8,185 nt of DNA, taken from positions 1 to 8,185 of the forward strand of contig CAIXIZ010000033.1 of the NCBI GenBank assembly GCA_903919625.1. Direction: 5' to 3'. The notes under the pieces are model-generated. The model had not been told where the DNA came from, searched no databases, and saw nothing but the letters and a program-made list of their open reading frames with translations. A program made the translations under genes and the position numbers. Origin of the DNA: an uncultured Verrucomicrobiota bacterium. GTDB lineage: Bacteria > Verrucomicrobiota > Verrucomicrobiia > Opitutales > Opitutaceae. How positions within the stretch are numbered: position 1 is the first letter of the stretch; every line of letters starts with the position of its first letter. Below are positions 1 through 5,445 of this stretch, piece by piece.

Positions 1-2
1 CT

Positions 3-128
3 CTCCTGCGGGCTGCCGAGGCCCGCTCCGCGGAGGAATTGCAGCAGGCCATCGCCGCGGCCCTGCAACGCGTCAGCGCCCAGGATGCCCTCGGCTGGTT
101 TGCCGCTTGTGGCTATAGTATTATTTAA
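3..128 (+). CDS. IS630-like transposase, C-terminal fragment (5' end outside window)
   Basis: The window opens inside a + strand reading frame of 41 codons ending in TAA at 126-128. The peptide runs LLRAAEARSAEELQQAI, continues with a helical stretch, and ends DALGWFAACGYSII. An amphipathic helix followed by a short 'D-A-x-x-W-F-x-x-C-G-Y' ending is how I remember the C-terminus of many IS630/Tc1-mariner-type DDE transposases. These enzymes cut and paste the element into TA dinucleotides. The catalytic DDE residues would lie to the left of the window, so activity cannot be judged. The right terminal inverted repeat should lie shortly downstream, but it cannot be recognised without the left end. 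The family assignment rests on the tail only. Confidence 0.62.
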   Translation, partial: LLRAAEARSAEELQQAIAAALQRVSAQDALGWFAACGYSII

Positions 129-217
129 TATGCTCTAGGGCGGTTTAAATTGAACTGTAGCCGTTCCGTTGGGTGAACTGGTCAAACCCCGACTACGCTG
201 GCGGAGGGTCTTCTGAG

Positions 218-244
218 AAAGTGTAACCTAATAGGTTACACTTT
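218..244. repeat. Perfect 13-bp-arm palindrome
   Basis: The arms AAAGTGTAACCTA (218-230) and TAGGTTACACTTT (232-244) are exact reverse complements around a single central A. The right arm is followed by one more T and a C, so a + strand transcript would form a hairpin ending in UUUU. A minus transcript would end in UUU. It lies between the transposase tail and the convergent ankyrin gene. It could be a bidirectional terminator, an operator, or part of the insertion-sequence end. Its AT-rich stem is unusual in this GC-rich setting. Confidence 0.6.
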
Positions 245-253
245 TCTGGTGCG

Positions 254-300
254 AAAGGCAGGAAGGCGTACGGCCTCAAAAGCCGGCCATGCCTTTTTTT
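254..300 (+). terminator. Putative intrinsic terminator
   Basis: AAAGGCA (254-260) pairs with TGCCTTT (290-296). Inside it CGGC (271-274) can pair with GCCG (282-285) across a CTCAAAA loop. The right arm runs straight into a tract of seven T (294-300). The shape is that of a rho-independent terminator for transcripts coming from the transposase side, although the internal loop is large. It lies just beyond the stop of the convergent ankyrin gene. It has no comparable T-run in the minus direction. Confidence 0.4.
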
Positions 301-308
301 AAATCGCT

Positions 309-1535
309 CTAAGGTTTTTCCGGCGGCTGACGGGCGGGTGGCGGATGGGTGAGCAGTTCCCGGATGGCCAGCATTCCCGTGGCATAATGTTGGATGAGTT
401 CCAGCGGCGTTTGCCCGCGCGCATTGCGGAGGGTCGGATCAGCACCCCGTTCGAGCAAGGCCTGCACCATCTTGGTATTGCCGATGTCCGCCGCCAGATG
501 CAGCGGCGTGTTGCCATCGCTGCGGCGCTTTGCGTTCACGTCCACACCGTGTTTCAACAACAGGTCGATCACTTTCACCCGGCCCTCGAAATCGACCCCA
601 TTGCCAGATGACGCCACGTCGTGAATTGGCTGGGCCGGATGTTGAGGATCCGGGTCAGTCGCCTTGGGATCGGCGCCATGGGCCAGGAGCAGCTCGGTCA
701 GCTCCACATTGCCAAATCTGCTGGTCACCGCGTAATCCAGCGGGGTGACGCCCTCCTGATTTCTTATGTTCACGTCCGCCCCGGCCGCCAGCAGCAGGCT
801 GGCCAGTTCCAGTGTGCTGGCCGAGGGGTTGGCATGGTTGAACGAGGGTTGGGCCATCATCAGCTCCTGCAACGGCGTGTTGCCCGAAATACCGGCCCGC
901 ATTTTTACGGCCCCCGGGTCATCGGTCAGAAATTGCCTGGTGCGGGCCAGATCCCGGTCCTTGATCGCGTCATAAATATCCAGCCGCTGCAGCGTGAGGG
1001 TCGTGGTATAGCCGGCCCGATCCCGGACGGTGCGGGGGTCATGTACTGCGCTGTCGCTCCAATTCACCCGGAGGTTGTTCTTGTAGCCGGCCGGCACCCA
1101 GCAGTCCATGGTGGCATTGCCCGCAAAGACCTCGCGGGTATGGATGTTGAGATTGAACATGTTGGCGAGCCGGGCGGCGGCAAGTTCTGCGGCATGGAAG
1201 GTCAGCGTGCGTTCGGGAAATGAGACCCGGCCCTGCGCATCCGTCAGCCTGGCATCGTTTTGTCTGGCAGCATCCTGGGCCTTCTCGTCAAAGGCATAAT
1301 ATTTCCAGATCTGGGCAACCTTCACGCCGGGCGCGGGCTTTCCCTTTTCATCGCGCACGATGATGGTCCAGGCCGGACAGACGGTCACGGTCGTCGTCAA
1401 AGCCGGGCCCGGTTTGGAGGTGGTCACAGTCAGCGGTGGCAGGGCGATGGGCTCGCCCTCCATCGCCTTCAGACCAGGTGCAACCAGGAGCAGCCAGAGG
1501 GCCGCCACTCCCAGTCGCCGACATTGCACTCTCAT
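309..1535 (-). CDS. Exported ankyrin-repeat protein
   Basis: The predicted product is 408 aa. It begins MRVQCRRLGVAALWLLLVAP, a typical signal peptide (charged n-region, hydrophobic core, likely cleavage near residues 22-24), so it probably acts in the periplasm or outside the cell. Residues about 55-108 look like a carboxypeptidase-regulatory-like or Ig-like beta domain: TIIVRDEKGKPAPGVKV, then TDAQGRVSFP. From about residue 186 there are ankyrin repeats, with hallmarks LLLAAGADVN, GVTPLDYAV, LLLAHGADP, GNTPLHLAADIGN, LLERGADPTLRNARGQTPLEL. Ankyrin stacks bind other proteins, and no catalytic motif is visible. The start is ATG at 1535. A GTG six bases upstream (1541), preceded at about 9 nt by GGGAG, is an equally good start. 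The frame is open to an ATG at 1604, but that would bury the signal peptide. The stop TAG is at 309-311. Confidence 0.85.
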   Translation of the reverse strand: MRVQCRRLGVAALWLLLVAPGLKAMEGEPIALPPLTVTTSKPGPALTTTVTVCPAWTIIVRDEKGKPAPGVKVAQIWKYYAFDEKAQDAARQNDARLTDAQGRVSFPERTLTFHAAELAAARLANMFNLNIHTREVFAGNATMDCWVPAGYKNNLRVNWSDSAVHDPRTVRDRAGYTTTLTLQRLDIYDAIKDRDLARTRQFLTDDPGAVKMRAGISGNTPLQELMMAQPSFNHANPSASTLELASLLLAAGADVNIRNQEGVTPLDYAVTSRFGNVELTELLLAHGADPKATDPDPQHPAQPIHDVASSGNGVDFEGRVKVIDLLLKHGVDVNAKRRSDGNTPLHLAADIGNTKMVQALLERGADPTLRNARGQTPLELIQHYATGMLAIRELLTHPPPARQPPEKP

Positions 1536-1833
1536 GGTCACGCCGACATTCTCCCGTTTTCCCCAACCAGGCGCAAGCCAGCTTTGCGCACTTCTGCCAA
1601 CCAATCCGGAAATTACACCATGAAGCCCATGGGGCAGGTGAAGTTTTTCCTGTCCGGTCCTCCAGGCCCCTGCTGCCCTTCACGGCAAATTATCCGCTTT
1701 CCCGCAGACCCCGGAGGTTTCAACGCATGACACCGACGGGAAACCGACTTGACCCTGGGCTGGAGGAGAACAGCCTGGGCAACCAGACCGCCACGCCAGG
1801 CGGCCCCAAGCAACCCCGTCGGAAAACCCTCCC
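1536..1833. other. Divergent intergenic region without a supported gene
   Basis: About 298 bp separate the minus-strand ankyrin gene from the plus-strand secreted-protein gene, so both promoters should lie here. Frames that stay open across it have no recognisable protein features and overlap one another. I see no clear -35/-10 pair, hairpin or repeat. A GGGAG on the minus strand near 1550 may serve as ribosome binding site for the ankyrin gene. Confidence 0.5.
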
Positions 1834-2649
1834 ATGAAACGACAATTTTCGGCCATCGGCCTCGTGCTGGCGCTCGCCGTCCCATCGGCCTATTCCCAGA
1901 CAACCGCTCCCGCGGCCGCACCGACGCCGGCACCGGCTTCGCCTGCGCCAACCATCACGGTGCCGGATTGGGCGCTGCCGGGCTCTGCCACCCACAAGCA
2001 GGTGCCGCCCCCGGCGGGCTTCCAACGGCCGACGGTAATCTTCAACCAAACGCTGGGAATATTTGAGGGGCAGGCCGACGTGGGCGGACCGCTGCTGCCC
2101 GGCAGCGCCAGCTTCGACGCCCAAAAGAAGGCCTACACCCTCAATTCCGCCAGCTACAACATCTGGTATTTTCGCGATGAGTTTCGCTTCGCGTGGAAGA
2201 AAATGTCGGGCGACATGTCCATGGCCGCGGATGTCACGTTTCCGGTGGCGCAGGGTTTTTCCGACCGCAAGGCGGTCCTGGTCTTCCGGCAGGATCTCGA
2301 TGACAATGCCAAGGAAATCATGACGGCCGTCCATGGCGGCGGATTGATCCATCTGTCCGTGCGTCCGGCCAAGGGCGGCAATCTCAAGGAGACCGAGCAC
2401 CTCAAGGCCGATCCGGCCGCGGCTGGCGGCCCGCCCATCCGCCTCGGCATCGAAAAGCACGGGGATGCCTTCACGCTCTGGATCAGCCTGAAAGGCGAGC
2501 CGATGCACCAGAGCGGCGTCCCCGCCGAGCTCAAGTTTGACGGTCCGTTCTACGTCGGGATCGGCTTCTGTTCACATATTCCGGACAAGACCGATACGGC
2601 GGTGCTGTCCAATCTGGTGTTTGAAAATGTTGCGGGAAAGGCGCGGTAG
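1834..2649 (+). CDS. Secreted DUF1349-like (concanavalin-type beta-sandwich) protein
   Basis: The product is 271 aa. Residues 1-21 form a signal peptide (MKRQFSAIGLVLALAVPSAYS, cleavage likely before QTT). A low-complexity Ala/Pro/Thr linker follows (about 23-41). Residues about 65-265 form a globular domain that includes WYFRDEFRFAWKKMSGD, a beta strand with RKAVLVFRQDLDD, IRLGIEKHGDAFTLWI, and FYVGIGFCSHIPD near the end. This pattern matches, from memory, DUF1349 or TolB-associated concanavalin-like beta-sandwich domains, which are thought to bind carbohydrate or protein. No glycosidase residues can be assigned. The upstream sequence is pyrimidine-rich (CCCTCCC before ATG) and has no good Shine-Dalgarno. 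I chose this ATG because the signal peptide starts there. It stands alone, with no close same-strand neighbour. Confidence 0.85.
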   Translation: MKRQFSAIGLVLALAVPSAYSQTTAPAAAPTPAPASPAPTITVPDWALPGSATHKQVPPPAGFQRPTVIFNQTLGIFEGQADVGGPLLPGSASFDAQKKAYTLNSASYNIWYFRDEFRFAWKKMSGDMSMAADVTFPVAQGFSDRKAVLVFRQDLDDNAKEIMTAVHGGGLIHLSVRPAKGGNLKETEHLKADPAAAGGPPIRLGIEKHGDAFTLWISLKGEPMHQSGVPAELKFDGPFYVGIGFCSHIPDKTDTAVLSNLVFENVAGKAR

Positions 2650-3122
2650 GGGGACGAGGAACGGATGGATGGTGAAGGGCGGACTCCGAAGGGCAGATTT
2701 TAATCACGAAGCATACCAACGTCCCGATGATGCAGACGGTCCGGATGACCGACCGCTACACCGACACGCAAAGCATTCCGGTGTTTGGTGAAATGGGAAA
2801 GATGGATGCCATGCTCCCTTCACCAGGAGCTTCACTAAAATTAGGGAAAACCGGTCAAAGCGAGGGCCTTGAAGTCCAAACGGAGGCGCTAAAAAAACTG
2901 CAAGCAGCGTCTTATCTGGCTCCGCCAGGGCAACTTTGTCCATCGCCGACCGGTCCAGTTCCGTAATTCGCCATGAGGTTTGAAAGAAAACGAAAAGGTT
3001 TGAAAAATCCGGGGGTTGGTCGGAGCCAAGGCAGGGCTGTGTACGGGGTTTGCACATGGGCTGCAGGGGGCTTTGGCGGCGGATTATATTGAAAATGGAC
3101 CCATCGCGTACCACGTCCTGGA
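2650..3122. other. Intergenic region, no supported gene
   Basis: About 470 bp lie between the converging secreted-protein gene and the three-gene minus-strand group. Several frames are open on both strands, but their translations lack domain, signal-peptide or membrane features and their composition is unlike that of the neighbours. Visible structure includes a 10-bp direct repeat AGGTTTGAAA (2976-2985 and 2996-3005, period 20) in an A-rich + strand tract, and a small GCTCC/GGAGC hairpin near 2814-2831. A decayed gene or an unrecognised repeat element is possible. Confidence 0.4.
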
Positions 3123-3596
3123 CTAGAGTCCGCCGCTTTCCACTTTCTGGTTTCTGGATTCTTGTCTCTGGATTCCGACTTCTGGCTTCCCCTTCTCTCG
3201 CGTGCAGGCAAACAGCTCGCCCAAGGTCATGTTTTCGTGCCACAGGGGGACGAGATTGATGCCATAGGCCCGGTCGTAAAACAGCACCAAGTCCTCCAGT
3301 TCAAACACATCGGCCACCGCCCATTTCGGTGGATGCAAGGTACGATAGACATCCATGACCCGGTCATCAGGCGCAAAACACAGTCGGCGTGACCGGCGGA
3401 AACCGAAGGCATCAACGAATATCCCGAGGAACGCGCGAATGTCGGCCTTGGACGCCTGCGGGAAACGCCGCCGCCACTGAGCCCCGGTGCAGGCCCGGCT
3501 CCAGTAGCCGGCCATCCATCTGCGCTGCTCCCTCCAAACGGCAATGAGGAGTCCCGCGACCACCACGCAGGCAATGATGAGGAGAACATGCCTCAT
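3123..3596 (-). CDS. Membrane-anchored hypothetical protein with acyl-carrier-like helical region
   Basis: The product is 157 aa. Residues 3-20 (HVLLIIACVVVAGLLIAV) form one transmembrane helix or uncleaved anchor, followed by basic residues. Residues about 50-132 form a compact helical region: SKADIRAFLGIFVDAFGF, then PDDRVMDVYR, VFELEDLVLFYDRAYGINL, and MTLGELFA. The order of helices and the closing 'TLGELF' recall acyl-carrier-like domains (DUF1493-type), but the phosphopantetheine-accepting serine is absent. This relationship is my inference and is weak. The last ~22 residues (GKPEVGIQRQESRNQKVESG) are encoded by a 7-bp repeat array and are probably not part of the ancestral protein. The gene starts 6 nt after the upstream small gene and is likely co-transcribed with it. 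No clear Shine-Dalgarno is visible. Confidence 0.68.
   Translation of the reverse strand: MRHVLLIIACVVVAGLLIAVWREQRRWMAGYWSRACTGAQWRRRFPQASKADIRAFLGIFVDAFGFRRSRRLCFAPDDRVMDVYRTLHPPKWAVADVFELEDLVLFYDRAYGINLVPLWHENMTLGELFACTREKGKPEVGIQRQESRNQKVESGGL
3137..3199. repeat. Degenerate 7-bp tandem repeat array (CCAGAAT-type)
   Basis: Read on the + strand in steps of seven from 3137: tttccac, tttctgg, tttctgg, attcttg, tctctgg, attccga, cttctgg, then decaying units cttcccc and ttctctc. The word CTGG recurs at 3147, 3154, 3168 and 3182, with spacings of 7, 14 and 14. On the minus strand the consensus is CCAGAAW. The array overlaps the 3' end of the minus-strand gene and supplies its last codons. Because 7 is not a multiple of 3, the repeat reads through all three phases. 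Confidence 0.75.
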
Positions 3597-3602
3597 GTCA
3601 GT

Positions 3603-3749
3603 TCATGCCGGGGGTATCCCCTGGATGGCATCGCTGGTCGCCCGCTTGTATGGGCCAAATGCATACAGCCAGCCGGGCACTTTTTGCAGATGGTGGGCGA
3701 AGGTCTTTTGGACCAGCCGATTCTCGCGGTTGATGTCTGTATAGGCCAT
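3603..3749 (-). CDS. 48-aa protein resembling the N-terminus of type I restriction subunit HsdR
   Basis: ATG at 3749 opens a 48-codon frame ending in TGA at 3603-3605. Its first 21 residues, MAYTDINRENRLVQKTFAHH plus L, closely match my memory of the HsdR N-terminus ('M-x-Y-T-x-I-N-x-E-x-R-L-V-Q-x-T-F-A-x-H-L-x-x-x-L-G-W'). In HsdR this precedes the PD-(D/E)XK nuclease domain. Here the frame diverges after GW and stops, so nuclease and translocase domains are absent. It is either a remnant left by a deletion or a small gene that kept this segment. About 70% of codons end in G or C, and it sits 4 nt after the preceding gene's stop and 6 nt before the next start. It therefore looks like a translated part of an operon rather than random sequence. 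Confidence 0.5.
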   Translation of the reverse strand: MAYTDINRENRLVQKTFAHHLQKVPGWLYAFGPYKRATSDAIQGIPPA

Positions 3750-3753
3750 GAGC

Positions 3754-3918
3754 TCAGTTTGCCTTCGTCGGAGGGGTGTCGATTTCCGATTTGCCCAGCC
3801 AATAGCACGCCAGCGGGCCGGGTATTTTCACTATCTGGAGCAACTGGCCGGTCGTCAGCCTGTGTTCCATCACCCCGAAATCGTCCGGCTCCTTGGTGAT
3901 AACATAGCCCAGCCCCAT
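3754..3918 (-). CDS. Hypothetical 54-aa protein
   Basis: ATG at 3918 opens a 54-codon frame (MGLGYVITKEPDDFGVMEHR ... LACYWLGKSEIDTPPTKAN) ending in TGA at 3754-3756. An in-frame TAG a few codons upstream limits the start. I do not recognise a family. The protein is mixed polar and hydrophobic, with no signal peptide or membrane helix. Roughly three quarters of its codons end in G or C, as expected for a real gene in this genome. It is the first of three tightly spaced minus-strand genes, and the next start lies 4 nt after its stop. No clear ribosome binding site is visible. It could be a remnant of a longer gene. Confidence 0.5.
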   Translation of the reverse strand: MGLGYVITKEPDDFGVMEHRLTTGQLLQIVKIPGPLACYWLGKSEIDTPPTKAN

Positions 3919-4058
3919 GGGAGTTAGCTAAAAGCATCCGCTTACACGGCAGGACACCGCGGGATATCAGGGGACTTGTTGTCAGTTTCGTTGTCAAAAA
4001 ATCGGGTGCGCAGGCAGCAAAAAACTGTTTCCTCTTTCAAGCAAGCGGCTTAAGAAAC

Positions 4059-4148
4059 TGGCGGAGAGGGGGGGATTCGAACCCCCGATAGGCTTTCACC
4101 TATACGCGCTTTCCAAGCGCGCGCATTCGACCACTCTGCCACCTCTCC
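4059..4148 (-). tRNA. tRNA-Ser (anticodon GGA)
   Basis: On the minus strand the 5' acceptor arm GGAGAGG (4148-4142) pairs with CCTCTCC (4069-4063). A discriminator G and an encoded CCA end at 4059. The anticodon stem-loop reads GCGCTTGGAAAGCGC with anticodon GGA, which decodes UCC/UCU. A long variable arm typical of class II serine tRNAs (TATAGG...CCTATC) follows, then the T arm with GGTTCGAATCC. All arms pair. It lies about 100 nt downstream of the repeat-motif membrane protein gene on the same strand. A 140-bp gap separates it from the small-gene group further left. Confidence 0.96.
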
Positions 4149-4249
4149 AGGAAGCCGGCACGGGCCGTGAGGCACCGCCGCCGTTGTGCGAGCCGTCAGC
4201 AAACCCCACCTCCACACCCAGGGTCAATGGCAAATCCCGCAGGCCGGCG

Positions 4250-5161
4250 TCACTGTGTGCTCAAGCCGTTGAAATTCGGCAACTGGCCGGCTTCCGGCCC
4301 CACGTGGCCAGGCAACTGCAGCTGGGGCGGCGATTGCTGGGCGGCCAGGTTGTCTTTCGAGGCGAGCAGCAAAGCCAGATTGCCATTGGCCGACGAGGTG
4401 AGGAGACCACGGAGCCGGTCAAATTCACGCAGGGTTCCGGCCTGGAGGTTGCGCAGGGCTTCCGTCTGCTCAGCGGTAAGATGCTCGCTGGCTGCAATCT
4501 GCCACCAGGGTGCGTCCGGATCACCTTTGGGGGTAAGCATTTGCAGTTGGCGGCCGTAGTTCTGCCAAAGCTGGGTAAGTTGCAAGGCAGGAAGCGCATC
4601 GGCGGAAATATCGTTGGCCAGTTCCGCATTGTTGACGTTGCTCGGGATGGAGGCGGCGAGCACGGCGGACGTGCCGGCCGCCCAGGGCGCCGCCTGATAC
4701 AGCCACAGCCCGCCCATGGTCACAACGCAGAGCATCAGTACGCCGACAACCTTGGCCCCGGGCCGGAATATCAGCGGAGTGGATTCTTCGTACTCTGCCG
4801 GAAGCTTGCCATAGTCGACGAGTGAAAGATTTGGCTGATGCTTCTCCGGAAAGACCGAGGGGGTGCGTCCCGTGGGAGCATACTTGCCGTGATCGATCAA
4901 GTTCGAGGGCGTCGAGGCTTGGTCCGACCGCTTGCCGAGGTCCAACAGCGGCACCACAATGGGGACGGCTTTGCGCGGTTCCGGCAGTTCGTGTTCGGTG
5001 TATTTACCCAAGTCCATCAATGGCACCACAATCGGAACCGACTGGCGCCCCACCACTTTTTCCGCAGGGTCCGCATGCTTGCCCAAGTCGAGCAATGGCT
5101 GCGCAGCCGGCAGCGCCTGAGGGCGTCCCGGCTGTTTGATAGTGAAAGAAATGTAAGACAT
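4250..5161 (-). CDS. Bitopic membrane protein with five N-terminal LDLGK-type motifs
   Basis: The product is 303 aa from the ATG at 5161 (MSYISFTIKQPGRPQ). An alternative ATG lies at 5182. Neither has a strong Shine-Dalgarno, and the shorter form is preferred because the added residues look unrelated. Residues 1-130 are hydrophilic, Pro-rich and probably disordered. They carry five motifs: LLDLGK (23-28), LMDLGK (48-53), LLDLGK (72-77), LIDHGK (88-93) and LVDYGK (114-119). Residues about 137-156 (KVVGVLMLCVVTMGGLWLYQ) form a single transmembrane helix. The remaining ~145 residues are mostly helical, contain PWWQIAASEHLTAEQTEALR, and probably face the periplasm. I do not recognise a family, and the motif repeats suggest multivalent binding of a cytoplasmic partner. 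It is divergent from the nuo operon and upstream of tRNA-Ser on the same strand. Confidence 0.75.
   Translation of the reverse strand: MSYISFTIKQPGRPQALPAAQPLLDLGKHADPAEKVVGRQSVPIVVPLMDLGKYTEHELPEPRKAVPIVVPLLDLGKRSDQASTPSNLIDHGKYAPTGRTPSVFPEKHQPNLSLVDYGKLPAEYEESTPLIFRPGAKVVGVLMLCVVTMGGLWLYQAAPWAAGTSAVLAASIPSNVNNAELANDISADALPALQLTQLWQNYGRQLQMLTPKGDPDAPWWQIAASEHLTAEQTEALRNLQAGTLREFDRLRGLLTSSANGNLALLLASKDNLAAQQSPPQLQLPGHVGPEAGQLPNFNGLSTQ
4805..5095 (-). repeat. Five degenerate LDxGK coding repeats
   Basis: Five copies of [LM]-[LIV]-D-[LHY]-G-K are spaced 25, 24, 16 and 26 residues apart within the membrane protein gene. Two copies are longer: VPIVVPLMDLGK (5003-5038) and VPIVVPLLDLGK (4931-4966). 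They are 27/36 identical at DNA level, including an 11-bp shared run GGCACCACAAT on the + strand. This points to an intragenic duplication of a 72-bp unit. The outer copies have diverged in DNA while keeping the D and GK residues, as expected if the motif is under selection. Confidence 0.75.
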
Positions 5162-5445
5162 AGCCTGACACAGATGGAGCATGGTCTATGCCGGAATGCA
5201 AGCATGAAGGCAAAATTTTTGCGTTAATACTAGGTGACAAAAGTTCTGCTACTGCGTGGCGGCCGCTTAAGCTGACCTAATTGGATATTCGGCTCCCTCT
5301 CTGCTTTGATAAGGGTTGCCTCTACCTTGGGTGACAGGGGGGGCAGTTTGAAACACCGACGGAAAAGCTGCTTGCGCGACCAATTGTCGCTGGTAGCCTC
5401 CGACGGCTTGCGTTCTGCTTCATCGTTTTTCCACCTTCTCCTCCC
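5162..5445. other. Divergent intergenic region upstream of nuoB
   Basis: This 284-bp stretch must hold the promoter of the nuo operon and that of the opposite membrane-protein gene. No nuoA or other gene is present. A minus-strand TTGTCA (5235-5240) could be a -35 element for the membrane-protein gene, but the spaced -10 (AATTTT) is poor. On the + strand TTGGAT (5281-5286) with TTTGAT 18 bp downstream is a similarly weak candidate. A short palindrome GCAAAATTTTTGC lies at about 5210-5222. None is convincing alone. The final 20 bases before nuoB are pyrimidine-rich. Confidence 0.4.

Noticed and set aside
199..208. TGGCGGAGGG as a duplicate of the tRNA-Ser 3' end (island attachment repeat)
   Set aside because: Only about 8 bp match the tRNA end at 4059, which is easily expected by chance in GC-rich DNA.
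198..300. Possible integron attC site (palindrome plus hairpin)
   Set aside because: The perfect palindrome and T-run lack the paired core sites and the unpaired extrahelical bases that define attC, and no integrase is visible.
621..1223. A 200-codon + strand frame within the ankyrin gene
   Set aside because: The minus strand here encodes recognisable ankyrin repeats. The + frame has no recognisable features and reflects codon bias.
1720..2508. A 262-codon minus-strand frame opposite the secreted beta-sandwich gene
   Set aside because: It is the complement of a gene with a signal peptide and family-like motifs. The antisense product is Arg/Gly-rich and has no recognisable features.
2704..3243. 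A 179-codon minus-strand frame overlapping the end of the 3123-3596 gene
   Set aside because: Its start lies inside the neighbouring gene and the 7-bp repeat array. The translation has no domain or localisation feature, so it is treated as non-coding.
3593..3997. A 134-codon minus-strand frame spanning the two small genes
   Set aside because: It reads the same strand in another frame. The 54- and 48-codon frames have better third-position GC and an HsdR-like start, while this product shows no pattern.
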